From positions 124,001-188,000 of the forward strand of contig NZ_BRZC01000003.1 of assembly GCF_030268005.1 (NCBI RefSeq): a stretch of 64,000 nucleotides of DNA, read 5' to 3'. Shown here piece after piece: positions 48,726 through 57,479 of the stretch (the first letter of the stretch is position 1; every line of letters begins with the position of its first letter). This DNA comes from Microbacterium arabinogalactanolyticum (lineage in GTDB: Bacteria; Actinomycetota; Actinomycetes; Actinomycetales; Microbacteriaceae). The notes beneath the pieces are model-generated. The model was given only the letters and a program-made list of their open reading frames with translations. It was not told the origin of the DNA and searched no databases. The position numbers and the translations under genes were made by a program.

Positions 48726-49226
48726 CTACAGCACCTGCGATCCGGCGGCGTGCGCGAAGATCAGGCTCGTCGAGGTCGACGCCACCTCCGGCCGAAGGCT
48801 GAGCGTGTCCGACACCAGCTCGCGCAGCGCGGCAGCATCCGGAACCGCGACGTGCACCAGGAAGTCCCGGTCACCGGCGAGGAAGTACACCCGCTGCGTG
48901 GCGGGCAGATCCTCCACGTAGGCCTGGAAGCGGCGCAGGTCGCCCCGCGCGTGCGCGTGCAGCCGGATCGTGATCAGCGCCTCGAGATGCAGGCCGATCG
49001 CGGCGGGCGAGATCTCGGCGTGGAAGCCCACGATCACCCCGTTCGCCTGCAGCGCGCGCACGCGCTTGAGACAGGTGGACTCGGCGATCCCGGCGCGCGC
49101 CGCGAGCTCGGTGTTGGACAGCCGCCCGTTGCGGCTGAGCTCGGCGATGATCGTGCGGTCGACAGCGTCGAGCCCGGCGTCGGCCATCGCTGTGCGGTGG
49201 GCCGTCGAAGAATCGGATGCCGGCAT
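48726..49226 (-). CDS. Lrp/AsnC family transcriptional regulator
   Basis: A 166-residue protein with a winged helix (LSNTELAARAGIAESTCLKRVRAL, about residues 36-59) and a C-terminal RAM domain for amino-acid sensing and octamer formation. It is encoded divergently from the DadA-like dehydrogenase and probably controls it, as Lrp controls dadA in other bacteria. The first 17 residues are a non-conserved extension; an internal ATG (MADAGLDAVD) could be used instead. Confidence 0.9.
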   Translation of the reverse strand: MPASDSSTAHRTAMADAGLDAVDRTIIAELSRNGRLSNTELAARAGIAESTCLKRVRALQANGVIVGFHAEISPAAIGLHLEALITIRLHAHARGDLRRFQAYVEDLPATQRVYFLAGDRDFLVHVAVPDAAALRELVSDTLSLRPEVASTSTSLIFAHAAGSQVL

Positions 49227-49398
49227 GCTCGCGTTCCCATTCGGAGTGAAGATTCTGCGGTGTGCGCATCGATCTTACGCAGGAACTTTCGACCTTGGCC
49301 AAGCTGATGAGCGAGATCTGCATAATCGTGGATGAGCGGGGCTTCGTCGTGCCTCGACTCCTCTTTCAGTCGAACGACGTGTTCTTCAGGAGGACGCA
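49227..49398. promoter_or_regulatory. Divergent lrp/dadA promoter region
   Basis: CATAAT at 49321-49326 is a good -10 for the dehydrogenase, and CAGAAT (minus strand, 49252-49257) for the regulator. AGGAGG lies 6 bases before the dehydrogenase ATG. No single clear palindrome is evident, in keeping with the loose sites of Lrp proteins. Confidence 0.5.
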
Positions 49399-50622
49399 AT
49401 GACGCGCACGATCGTCGTCGGGGCCGGAATGGTCGGTCTCGCCACGGCATGGCACCTGCAGGAGCGCGGGGTCGAGGTGACGGTCATCGACCGGGTCGGT
49501 GTCGCCGCCGGCTCATCGTGGGGCAACGCCGGCTGGCTGACGCCCGGCAAGACCATCCCGCTGGCCGACACCGGCCTGTGGACCTACGGGCCGAAGGCGC
49601 TGCTCGACCCGGATGCGGCCCTGCACGTGCCGTTCCGCGTGGACGCCGGCCTGTGGTCGTTCCTGGCGCAGTTCGCCGCGCACGGCACGAACAGGGCGTG
49701 GGATCGCACCATGGCATCCCTCACCCCGATCGACAAGATGGCGCTGGAGTGCTTCGACGAGCTGCTCGACGGCGGCGTGGATTCGTGGACCCGCGAGGGG
49801 CCGTTCGTGATCGGCTTCAAGCAGGAGGCCGACTCGAAGGGCTTCCTGCACGAGATCGAGGGCGTCGTCCGGCACGGGCAGGAGGTGCCGTTCGAGCGCC
49901 TGGAGAACCCGCGTGAGCTCGCACCGGTGCTGTCGGATGCCGTCACCCACGTCTACCGGCTGGACGGGCAGCGCTTCTTCGAGCCGGCGCCCTTCGTCGA
50001 GGCGCTCGGCGAGGCGGTCGTCGCCCGCGGCGCCGAGCTGATCACGGGACTGGAGGTCACCGACGTGTCCTCCACCCGTCGCCCGGTCGTGGCGCTGTCG
50101 AACGGCGAGCGCATGGAGGCCGACTCGGTGGTCATCGCGACCGGCGCCTGGATGCCGAGACTCGCCCGCAGGCTCGGGGTGCGCACCCGCGTGCAGGCCG
50201 GCCGCGGCTACTCGTTCACCGTCGCGACCGCGCAGCCGCAGGAGCATCCGGTGTACTTCCCGTTCCAGCGCATCGCCTGCACCCCGTACCAGGGGCGCTT
50301 CCGCATCGCGGGCACCATGGAGTTCCGCGGGCCGGACGAGCCGTTCCAGCCGCGCCGCATCCAGGCGATCATCGCCCAGGCGCGCGAGATGTTCCAGGGG
50401 ATCGACTTCGAGGAGCGCCAGGACGAGTGGATGGGCTCGCGCCCGGTCACGCCCGACGGCCTGCCGCTGGTCGGTGCGACTCAGGCGCCGAACGTGTACG
50501 TCGCCGGCGGCCACGGCATGTGGGGCATCGTGCTCGGGCCCGCGACCGGCAAGCTGCTCGCCGAGCAGATCACGACCGGCCGCATCCACCCCGCGATCGA
50601 GCCCTTCGACCCGCTGCGCTGA
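49399..50622 (+). CDS. D-amino acid dehydrogenase (DadA-like FAD oxidoreductase)
   Basis: A 407-residue DAO-family flavoprotein with IVVGAGMVGLATAWHL (residues 5-20), GSSWGNAGWLTPGKTIPL following the DadA pattern, and the C-terminal SRPVTPDGLPLVG and GGHGMWGIVLGPATGKLLA segments. It oxidises D-amino acids (or a glycine/proline-like amine) to 2-oxo acids, passing electrons to the quinone pool. The divergent Lrp gene supports amino-acid control. ATG follows a strong AGGAGG. Confidence 0.88.
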   Translation: MTRTIVVGAGMVGLATAWHLQERGVEVTVIDRVGVAAGSSWGNAGWLTPGKTIPLADTGLWTYGPKALLDPDAALHVPFRVDAGLWSFLAQFAAHGTNRAWDRTMASLTPIDKMALECFDELLDGGVDSWTREGPFVIGFKQEADSKGFLHEIEGVVRHGQEVPFERLENPRELAPVLSDAVTHVYRLDGQRFFEPAPFVEALGEAVVARGAELITGLEVTDVSSTRRPVVALSNGERMEADSVVIATGAWMPRLARRLGVRTRVQAGRGYSFTVATAQPQEHPVYFPFQRIACTPYQGRFRIAGTMEFRGPDEPFQPRRIQAIIAQAREMFQGIDFEERQDEWMGSRPVTPDGLPLVGATQAPNVYVAGGHGMWGIVLGPATGKLLAEQITTGRIHPAIEPFDPLR

Positions 50623-50659
50623 GCGGCGTCCGGGCCCTCCTGGGCGCCGCATCCGCAGA

Positions 50660-50740
50660 CCGGATCAGAAACGCCTCGGAAGCGCGATTCCCCGAGGCTA
50701 TTCTGATCCGGCCTGGCTGGCTGATGCGTTTCTGATCCGG
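50660..50740. repeat. Palindromic element, CCGGATCAGAAACGC type
   Basis: CCGGATCAGAAACGC (50660-50674) is the perfect inverse of 50726-50740 (15 bp). The longer arm 50660-50679 also pairs with 50692-50711 (18 of 20). The left arm can therefore fold with either of two right arms. It lies between the convergent dehydrogenase and lyase genes. Confidence 0.72.
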
Positions 50741-50777
50741 CCCGGTGCGCGGGGCGGAGCGGATGCCGGTGCTCGAG

Positions 50778-50817
50778 CTCCTGCGGCCCGGACCCTCGAA
50801 GGTCCGGGCCGCAGGAG
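50778..50817. terminator. Strong bidirectional terminator
   Basis: A perfect 17-bp stem (50778-50794 with 50801-50817) around loop CTCGAA, 10 bp past the lyase stop. It serves the convergent genes ending at 50622 and 50827. Confidence 0.85.
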
Positions 50818-50826
50818 CGTGAGGCG

Positions 50827-53262
50827 TCAGGCCCCGAGCACGACCCGCTTCGCGTGGCCGTGGCCGTCCAGATCGAACTCCAGGGTGAGAGGCGCCGTCG
50901 AGACGACCCGCACACCGGCATCGGCCTCCACGATCGATGCGCCCGCCGCGTCCGGGACCGTCACCCGTGCGACGGTCTGCGTACGGCTCGGGTCGGAGAG
51001 CGCGACCGTCGTGCGCCCGGCATCCGTCCGCACCGCGACCGAGCACGGGCCGCTCGCCTGGATGCCGTCGGCCGACGCCGCGGCGAAGAAGTTCGCCAAC
51101 GTCAGTCCCGAGCCCGCCACCCGGATCATCTGCGTCTGCGCGTTGTTGGCGACCACCTCGACGGTCGGCGTCTCGGACTCGTCGAACGTGACCGAGTGGT
51201 GGACGTTCGGCAGCACGATGTACGCATAGCCGCCGCCGGACGGGTCCGTGCCGTGGTGGTGCGTGAGGGTGACGTAGTCGCGGGTCTTCGCCTCGTCGGT
51301 CCCGCCGGTGTCGGAGCCGGAGTTGATGGTCTTCCAGTCGCCGGTGCGCCGCACCACCTGCACGTCGATCGAGCCGCTGACGTTCTCGCCCTTCAGGAAC
51401 ACGTACCCGCCGTGACCGTCGATGTGCACATTGCGGCGCACCGGGATCGCCGCACTGCCTGCGGCCACGGTGCGATAGCGGTTGTCGGTGCGCAGCGTCG
51501 GCACGGAGTCTGGCGCGAAGGAGCGGTTGTCGATGGTCGTGAACACCTCGTGACCGGATGCCGAGGTGACCGCCGCGCCCAGGCACACGACCTTGTCGTC
51601 GAGGAAGAACCACGACTTGCGGGCGCTGAGCGTCTTGTTGAAGTTCAGGTGGTCCATGCCCTGGATGCCCCAGCGCTCGTCCAGGGCGAGGCCGCCGCCG
51701 AAGGCCTGGTACGCCCGCGGGATGCCCGTGCCGTCGTTCGCGCCGTTCGCGCGGGGCTCGGCCGTGACCGTCGTGCCCGGCAGTCGGTACGGGTCGACGG
51801 TGGGCCAGAAGTCCGCGCTGAACTGATCGGGGGCCACCGGCGTGTAGAAGTAGGTCAGGCCGTCGCCCTGGTACCAGCCCAGGTTGTTCTCGCGGTTGCC
51901 CCATTCGTAGCGGCCGATCCGCTTGGACGACACGTTCACGACCGCGCTGAAGTTCGGGCGGTGGTGCACCAGGCGGTCCTGGTCGCCGAACGCCTTCGTG
52001 TAGACGGGAGCGGACGCCGGGACCACCGAGTCATCGCCGAGCACGGAGGTGACCAGCAGCGACTTCGCCACGGTCTGCGACGGCAGGCCGTACTGCTTCT
52101 CGCTGCTGCGCAGCAGCCAGCCCTTCACGAGCGACAGGTAACGGCTGCGGTACGGCTCTCCCGCCCCCTGCGCCAGCAGCAGGATGGCGGTGATGGCGCC
52201 GGCGCCGTCCACATAGTCCGGGGCCTTCTGGCGCGACACCGCGCGTCCGCGGACCGTGTCCATCATGCGGCCGTTCCAGATGAACGGCGCGTAGGCGCCT
52301 TCCACCGCATCCAGGACCACGGACTTCTTCGGATCGACGACGTCCCACTCGCTGCCGCCGAGCAGGCCGAGGATCTCGGCGATGCCGCCGAGCGTGACCA
52401 CGCCGTAGGTGCCGACGTAGGGCAGGTAGGTGTGCTGGACGAACGAGCCGTCGGTGTAGAAGCCGTCGCCACTGGTGACGTACCCGAACACGCTGTTGCG
52501 GCCGTTGCGCACGACGTCGCTGAGTGCGTCGCGGGCGAGCGCGATCTCGTCGGGGCGGGAGTCGAGGATGCCGCGCAGCGCGCACGAAAGCGCCTTGTCG
52601 GTGCGGTTCGCGCCGGTCTCGGCGAAGCTGGTGCCGCGTCCGCGCCAGTTCGGGTCGGGGGTGAAGTAGCGGGCGGCGGCCAGCAGGGAGCCGCGCACCT
52701 CGGCGGGGACGACGTCATGCAGCAGGACGAGGATGTCGGCGGCCTTGCGCGGCACGCCGATCTCCCAGAACCACCAGTTGCCGACGGGCGAGCGGCCCGC
52801 CACGTAGACGTTGGCCGCCAGGTAGGTGAGCGCGTCGACGAGGTCGGCCGCCAGTGCAGCATCCTGATACTGCGTGCACCCCGCGGTCGCATACGCGAGC
52901 GACAGGCTGAACAGGCGGTCGAACGTGACGCCCATGTTGCCGGAGAGCGTGGTCCCGGTGACGCCGGCGACCGGCAGGTCGGCCCAGATCCCGGGCGCGG
53001 CCGCCGGGCGCACCATCGCGCTCCAGCTCGCCGCGGCGGCGCTGCTCATGTCGCTGAGCACGCCGGCGAGTTCGGGGACGGATGCCGCGCTGCCGTCGCC
53101 GGCGAGCATGATCCGGCGCTTGGCGATGAGGGCGGCGAGCGGATCGTCTGTCGCCGTGCGCACGGTCGACGCGTTGGCGGGTGCGCCGGTCAGGGTGACC
53201 AGCGCACCCGCGCCGAGCACGGCGAGGAAGGAACGGCGGTTGAGTTCAAGAGGGGACATCAT
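50827..53262 (-). CDS. Polysaccharide lyase family 8 (hyaluronate/chondroitin/xanthan lyase type)
   Basis: An 811-residue secreted enzyme. The start NRRSFLAVLGAGALVTLTG with A-N-A-S is a Tat-type signal peptide. The alpha-toroid domain holds the PL8 catalytic motifs NWWFWEIGVP (about 160) and DGSFVQHTYLPYVGTYG (His277, Tyr286), and RGRAVSR follows. The rest is the beta-sandwich lyase domains, with WYQGDGLTYFY typical. It cleaves uronic-acid-containing polysaccharides by beta-elimination; which of hyaluronan, chondroitin or xanthan is not resolved. Two adjacent ATGs (53262, 53259) follow TTGGAGG; the second is better spaced. Confidence 0.92.
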   Translation of the reverse strand: MMSPLELNRRSFLAVLGAGALVTLTGAPANASTVRTATDDPLAALIAKRRIMLAGDGSAASVPELAGVLSDMSSAAAASWSAMVRPAAAPGIWADLPVAGVTGTTLSGNMGVTFDRLFSLSLAYATAGCTQYQDAALAADLVDALTYLAANVYVAGRSPVGNWWFWEIGVPRKAADILVLLHDVVPAEVRGSLLAAARYFTPDPNWRGRGTSFAETGANRTDKALSCALRGILDSRPDEIALARDALSDVVRNGRNSVFGYVTSGDGFYTDGSFVQHTYLPYVGTYGVVTLGGIAEILGLLGGSEWDVVDPKKSVVLDAVEGAYAPFIWNGRMMDTVRGRAVSRQKAPDYVDGAGAITAILLLAQGAGEPYRSRYLSLVKGWLLRSSEKQYGLPSQTVAKSLLVTSVLGDDSVVPASAPVYTKAFGDQDRLVHHRPNFSAVVNVSSKRIGRYEWGNRENNLGWYQGDGLTYFYTPVAPDQFSADFWPTVDPYRLPGTTVTAEPRANGANDGTGIPRAYQAFGGGLALDERWGIQGMDHLNFNKTLSARKSWFFLDDKVVCLGAAVTSASGHEVFTTIDNRSFAPDSVPTLRTDNRYRTVAAGSAAIPVRRNVHIDGHGGYVFLKGENVSGSIDVQVVRRTGDWKTINSGSDTGGTDEAKTRDYVTLTHHHGTDPSGGGYAYIVLPNVHHSVTFDESETPTVEVVANNAQTQMIRVAGSGLTLANFFAAASADGIQASGPCSVAVRTDAGRTTVALSDPSRTQTVARVTVPDAAGASIVEADAGVRVVSTAPLTLEFDLDGHGHAKRVVLGA

Positions 53263-53319
53263 CGGCCTCCAAAGGGTGGGAAGAGGGGTTGGAGGCCAAG
53301 GTATACGCTTTCCCGCCGG

Positions 53320-53342
53320 ATTAGTAGAGACTATGGACTAAT
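53320..53342. promoter_or_regulatory. Candidate operator upstream of the PL8 lyase
   Basis: ATTAGT (53320-53325) and ACTAAT (53337-53342) form an inverted repeat that encloses a second one, TAGT-AGAG-ACTA (53322-53333). It stands about 58 bp before the lyase start, just upstream of TATACC on the minus strand, a weak -10. The AT-rich site stands out in this GC-rich DNA. The regulator is unknown. Confidence 0.5.
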
Positions 53343-53358
53343 TCCGTCATCCGTCCGG

Positions 53359-53392
53359 CCACGTCGCGCGGGCTGCGTGCCGCGCGACGTGG
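53359..53392 (-). terminator. Terminator after the MerR gene
   Basis: A perfect 13-bp stem, CCACGTCGCGCGG (53359-53371) with 53380-53392, around an 8-base loop, starting 15 bp after the MerR stop. Confidence 0.8.
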
Positions 53393-53407
53393 ATCCGTGC
53401 GGGCTGT

Positions 53408-54211
53408 TCAGCCCTGAGTGACGGGCTGCTGCAGCTCGGTGACCCAGTCGGACTGGTCCTCCGAGACCGCGCGCACGTACAGTTCGCGGCACGGGCCGGA
53501 GGGCACGAGGCCGCGGGCGATGATCTCCTCGTGCAGCGCCGCCCAGCTGTCGGGGATGCGCTCCATCGAGCCCAGGTGCACGCCGCAGATCGCCGTATCG
53601 ACGGCGGGAAGCTCGACGATCTCCACGCCCTCGACGTCGGGGCCGGAGTACTCGTAGCCGACGGTCAGCAGCATCCCGTCCTCGGCGGACGAGTACTGCG
53701 CGATCGGCGTCGCCAGGGACGCGCCGACCCTGCTGAGCGCTTCGGACACGGCGTCGAAGGCCGGCCCGACGATGGTGCCGATCTCCGCCTGCTCGGCGGC
53801 GACGGCCGTGCGGGCGGCGAGACGGACGGCGGGCAGCGGCTTCTCGATGATCTCGATGCGGGACATGTGCTTCTCCTTCTGGATGAGATGGAGCCGCCGT
53901 TCCACGTCGACGAGTCTCGCGGCCGCGATCCGGTGCTCGCGCTCCACGCGGGATCGGTGGGTGCGCAGCAGCGCTTCGATGCGATCGGCATCCAGCCCCT
54001 CTTCGAGGATGGTGCCGATCTCGTCGAGACCGAATCCCAGCTGACGCAGCGCCACGATCCGGTGCAGCCGGTCGAGCTGCGACGGGTCGTAGGAGCGGTA
54101 GCCGTTGAACTCGTGCACGTGGGCGGGCACGAGCAGCCCGGCCGTGTCCCAGTGCCGCAGCATGCGGTGGGTCACCTGGCCGATCTGCGCGAACGCTCCG
54201 ATGGACAACAT
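53408..54211 (-). CDS. MerR family regulator with GyrI-like effector domain
   Basis: A 267-residue protein: N-terminal MerR helix-turn-helix (IGAFAQIGQVTHRMLRHWDTAG, residues 4-25), dimerisation coiled-coil (about 75-118), and a C-terminal GyrI-like/effector-binding domain (about 125-265) as in BmrR-type regulators that sense hydrophobic drugs or cations. No exporter is directly coupled. ATG at 54211 follows its own promoter almost without leader. Confidence 0.9.
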   Translation of the reverse strand: MLSIGAFAQIGQVTHRMLRHWDTAGLLVPAHVHEFNGYRSYDPSQLDRLHRIVALRQLGFGLDEIGTILEEGLDADRIEALLRTHRSRVEREHRIAAARLVDVERRLHLIQKEKHMSRIEIIEKPLPAVRLAARTAVAAEQAEIGTIVGPAFDAVSEALSRVGASLATPIAQYSSAEDGMLLTVGYEYSGPDVEGVEIVELPAVDTAICGVHLGSMERIPDSWAALHEEIIARGLVPSGPCRELYVRAVSEDQSDWVTELQQPVTQG

Positions 54212-54217
54212 GGTTCA

Positions 54218-54248
54218 GTTCTCCCGTCTCACACCGTGTCAGGGTCAA
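54218..54248 (-). promoter_or_regulatory. MerR-type promoter with 19-bp spacer
   Basis: On the minus strand TTGACC (54243-54248) and GAGAAC (54218-54223) are separated by 19 bp, the over-long spacing that MerR proteins correct by twisting DNA. The spacer CTGACACGGTGTGAGACGG has the partial dyad ACAC/GTGT at its centre. This suggests autoregulation. Confidence 0.55.
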
Positions 54249-54271
54249 GTCTGGCCGACCACGGATGCTGT

Positions 54272-55396
54272 TCAGTGGACGGTGGACAGGTGGCCCGAGA
54301 TGAACGGGCCGATCGACGCCAGGTTCTGCAAGACGACCAGCGCGGACGCGATGATCGCAGCGACGACGCCGAGGCCCCATACGCGGCGGCGGCGGTAAGC
54401 GGATGCTCGTGAGGCGCGCAGCGCATCGAAGGCGGCGAAGTCCGGTTCCGCGGGCTCGGACGCTCCCCACGTCGCAGAGTCCGCGGCGCGTGACGAGACT
54501 TCCCGAACCTCTGGCGGAGTCAGGGCGGAAGCCGAACGGGTCAACCACCGCACGAGGTCCCTCGACTGAAGCACGACGACCTTCTCCGGGCGTTCCTTGA
54601 CCACGAGCTCTCGGGCTCCGACGATCACGACGAGCGGCGTCACCGGCGTCGACAGGATCCGCGACACACGCCGTCCCTCGTGCTCGGCGTTGCGCAGGTG
54701 GTTCGTCCGCTGCCCGTTGACCAGCAGCATCCGATTCCCGACCCACACCTTCCCCGAATGCCGCTTCGTGTTGATCGTGAACACACCGGCGGGACCGATC
54801 ACCAGATGGTCGATGTCGCTGCCGCGGGTGCCGATCGGGATCGCGTGGATCACGTGCCAGCCCTGCCCGAGATGATCGAGAACGCGTCCGACCTCGAGCT
54901 CACCGAGTGCTCCGCTGTACCAGGACTCTGCGCCCGTGGAGAGCGGGTCCCTCCCGAAGAACCGCGCGGTACGCGTGCGGGGCGGGTGCAGGGCCTGGAC
55001 GCGGAGCGTCTCGGCGATGACAGCGGATGCCGGTGGGCGAAGCCTCAGCGAGCTCGTCGGCGGGGCAGGGGCAGACGCCGGAGGCTCCAGTGGCGCATCA
55101 GGGACGGACGCCGATGCGGGCGGGATCGGATTCTCGAGGTCAGGATCCGGACGGATCAGGTCGACGGAGTCGGCGTCAGCCGGGATGCCGAGGTGCATTG
55201 CGACCTCGGCAGTGACAGCCCCACGCGCATCAGCCTGATCAACGGCGGGCGCGCACTCCACGCAGCGCACGGTACTGCGGGAGCGTTCGTACACCGCATC
55301 CGTCCCCGCGGGCAGATCGGTGCCGCACAGGCGGCAGCGGCCGGCGTAGCGCAGCCGCATCCGTTCCCCCTCTGCGCTCTCTTCAGGATCCGTCAT
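54272..55396 (-). CDS. NERD domain protein with zinc-finger-like N-terminus
   Basis: A 374-residue protein. The N-terminal 50 residues have two C-x2-C pairs (CRLC, CVEC) like a small zinc ribbon. After a Pro-rich linker comes the NERD (nuclease-related) domain, with GELEVGRVLDHL, RGSDIDHLVIGPAGVFTINTK holding the Asp and Lys of nuclease-like folds. A single helix lies near the C-terminus (about 345-368). NERD proteins are suspected DNA-processing or nuclease-like proteins without defined substrates. It stands alone, between the MerR and MFS genes. Confidence 0.85.
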   Translation of the reverse strand: MTDPEESAEGERMRLRYAGRCRLCGTDLPAGTDAVYERSRSTVRCVECAPAVDQADARGAVTAEVAMHLGIPADADSVDLIRPDPDLENPIPPASASVPDAPLEPPASAPAPPTSSLRLRPPASAVIAETLRVQALHPPRTRTARFFGRDPLSTGAESWYSGALGELEVGRVLDHLGQGWHVIHAIPIGTRGSDIDHLVIGPAGVFTINTKRHSGKVWVGNRMLLVNGQRTNHLRNAEHEGRRVSRILSTPVTPLVVIVGARELVVKERPEKVVVLQSRDLVRWLTRSASALTPPEVREVSSRAADSATWGASEPAEPDFAAFDALRASRASAYRRRRVWGLGVVAAIIASALVVLQNLASIGPFISGHLSTVH

Positions 55397-55488
55397 ATGA
55401 CCCGCTCCCCAGTCGGCCTTGTGCGGAGCCTATCGGCGCGATCACGGGCTGGGAAGAAGGTTCTCCACCGGGGTGATGGGCGATGCCG

Positions 55489-56814
55489 TCAGCGCACGGG
55501 CGACGGAACCCTCGCGTTCTCGAACTGCCGGGCGTGCTCGGCCCAGCCGGCCTCGGCGGGGAGCGAGCGCAGCCCGCGGTTCGCGACGGCCATCAGCGCC
55601 GCGATCGCGCAGAGACCGGCGCCGAGCAGGATCGTGCCACCTCGGCCGAGCCAGGTGAGGCCGAAGCCGGCGATCAGCGGGGCGAGCGGCATGGCGCCCA
55701 TCGCGAAGACGCCGGACGCGCTCGAGGCTCGTCCCATCAGCTCGCTCGGGGTCGCGACCATGAAGTAGCCGCCCATCGCGGCGTTCAGCGGGGCGAGGGT
55801 CAGCCCGGGAATCGCCATCACCAGCACGATCCAGAAAGGCTCGTGCACGAACAGCGTCGCCGCCGAGCCGATGCTCAGGGCGACCAGCCCGGCCACCATC
55901 AGCACGCCGGCGCCGATGCGCGAGACGAGGGGAGTGGCGAGGAGGGCGCCGACGAGCATGGTCGCGCCCATCCCGGCGCTGATCAGGCCGATCACCGCGG
56001 GGGAATGCCCGGTCTGCTGCAGCGAATAGACGATCGTGGTCATCACCGTGTTGATTCCGAGGTTGATGATGGTCAGGATCAGCAGCACGCCGCGCAGGTC
56101 GGGCCGCGAGAACAGCCAGGCGAATCCCTCCCGGATCTCGCGGAGGGCGTTCGGTTTGGAGGAGGATGCTGCATCCCCACCGGGCTCCGCGCCCGTCGCC
56201 ATGCCTTCGGTCGGCCCAGCCGGCCCGGCGGCGGCATCCGCTCCGCGCAACCGAGGGATGGTCGCGGCCGACACGGCCGAGACCAGATGGCAGAGCGTCA
56301 TGACGGCGCCCACGAGCCACCCGCCGGCCACGAGCAATGCACCGCCGATCGGGCCGCCGGCCAGTTGCAGCGCGGCATCCCTGGCCTGGTTCGCGGCCTG
56401 GGCGCGGCCCATGGTGTCGGGGGCCACGATGTCCTTCAGCGCGCTCTCGCCGGCGACGTCGAACAGCCCGGAGCGCGCCGCCAGCAGCACGTCGATCACC
56501 AGCAGCGTGGAGAACGTGAGCGCGTCCCCGAGGGCGAGCACGGTGAAGGCGGCGGAGAGCGCGACGCCGATCGACCCGCCCAGCACCATGAGCGTGATGC
56601 GGCGGTGACGGTCGGCCAGTACGCCGCCGAAAAGGGTCAGCGTCACACGCACAGCGGTTCCGGCGGCGCCGATGATCCCGGCCTGAGCAGGGTCGTTGGT
56701 GACGATCAGGGCGATGAGAGGGATCGCGAAGCCGAACAGTGCGCCGGCGAGGCCCTTGCTCGTGTCGCTGACGAGCCAGGACACGTACTGAAGGTTGCGC
56801 CACAACGAGGTCAT
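55489..56814 (-). CDS. MFS transporter
   Basis: A 441-residue protein with twelve predicted helices and a central cytoplasmic loop rich in Ala/Gly/Pro (about 200-235). GGVLADRHRR between helices 2 and 3 is the MFS motif-A equivalent. It resembles enterobactin/macrolide-type exporters of the MFS_3 group. ATG at 56814 is preceded by TAGATT on its strand, leaving only a very short leader. It is divergent from the ArsR-type regulator at 56888, which probably represses it. Confidence 0.88.
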   Translation of the reverse strand: MTSLWRNLQYVSWLVSDTSKGLAGALFGFAIPLIALIVTNDPAQAGIIGAAGTAVRVTLTLFGGVLADRHRRITLMVLGGSIGVALSAAFTVLALGDALTFSTLLVIDVLLAARSGLFDVAGESALKDIVAPDTMGRAQAANQARDAALQLAGGPIGGALLVAGGWLVGAVMTLCHLVSAVSAATIPRLRGADAAAGPAGPTEGMATGAEPGGDAASSSKPNALREIREGFAWLFSRPDLRGVLLILTIINLGINTVMTTIVYSLQQTGHSPAVIGLISAGMGATMLVGALLATPLVSRIGAGVLMVAGLVALSIGSAATLFVHEPFWIVLVMAIPGLTLAPLNAAMGGYFMVATPSELMGRASSASGVFAMGAMPLAPLIAGFGLTWLGRGGTILLGAGLCAIAALMAVANRGLRSLPAEAGWAEHARQFENARVPSPVR

Positions 56815-56840
56815 GACGCTCAATCTAACCACGCAACTAA

Positions 56841-56881
56841 ACTTGCGCAAGTAAAGTCGCGCAAATTCAACTGGATATACT
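56841..56881. promoter_or_regulatory. Operator and promoter between MFS and ArsR genes
   Basis: Perfect 12-bp palindrome ACTTGCGCAAGT (56841-56852) lies between the two divergent starts, with a further half-site GCGCAA at 56860-56865. TATACT (56876-56881) is a -10 six bases before the regulator ATG, so that mRNA should be leaderless. Binding by the ArsR protein is inferred. Confidence 0.65.
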
Positions 56882-56887
56882 GCGGGC

Positions 56888-57472
56888 ATGACCGAGCAGC
56901 AGGAGGAGCGTCCTTCGCGGACCATGACCACCGCGATGCTCAAGGCGTTCGCCAACCCGCTGCGGCGCGACATGATGCGGGTCTTCGCGAAGCGCGAGTT
57001 CCTCCGCGCGGCCGATCTCGCCGAGGAGCTCGGTCAGCCCGCCAACAAGATCAGCTTCCATCTGAGAGTCATGGCGGATGCCGGGCTCATCGTCGAAGCG
57101 CCGGAGCACGCCCGGGACGGTCGGGACCGGGTGTGGACGCCCATCCGGGAGTCGCTGAACGTCGGCTCGCCCGAGGCGCCGGTCGCCGACGTCGCGCTCG
57201 GGAACGTCGTGATCGCGGCACTCGCCGAGGACCATCAGAAGCTCGTCCAGCGGGTCGTGTCCTATGCCCTGGAGAACCTCGCAGGCGGGCGCGACGACGT
57301 CGAGCACGGCACGCTCGCCATCCACAATCTTCGCCTCACCGACGCGGAGTACGAGCAGCTCACCAAGAAGCTGGGGCGCGTGATCTCGGAGGCCGAAGCG
57401 GCGCACGACCGCTCCGCGCCGGACTCGCGGTTCTGGCAGATCGACATCGTCGCCGCCGACGAGGCGATCTGA
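56888..57472 (+). CDS. ArsR-type winged-helix regulator
   Basis: A 194-residue protein with an N-terminal helix-turn-helix of the HTH_20 kind (LKAFANPLRRDMMRVF, RAADLAEELGQPANKISFHLRVMADAG). A helical C-terminal region of about 100 residues probably serves dimerisation and sensing. No metal-binding Cys is visible. It is divergent from the MFS exporter and probably controls it. Confidence 0.88.
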   Translation: MTEQQEERPSRTMTTAMLKAFANPLRRDMMRVFAKREFLRAADLAEELGQPANKISFHLRVMADAGLIVEAPEHARDGRDRVWTPIRESLNVGSPEAPVADVALGNVVIAALAEDHQKLVQRVVSYALENLAGGRDDVEHGTLAIHNLRLTDAEYEQLTKKLGRVISEAEAAHDRSAPDSRFWQIDIVAADEAI

Positions 57473-57479
57473 GGCGGGC

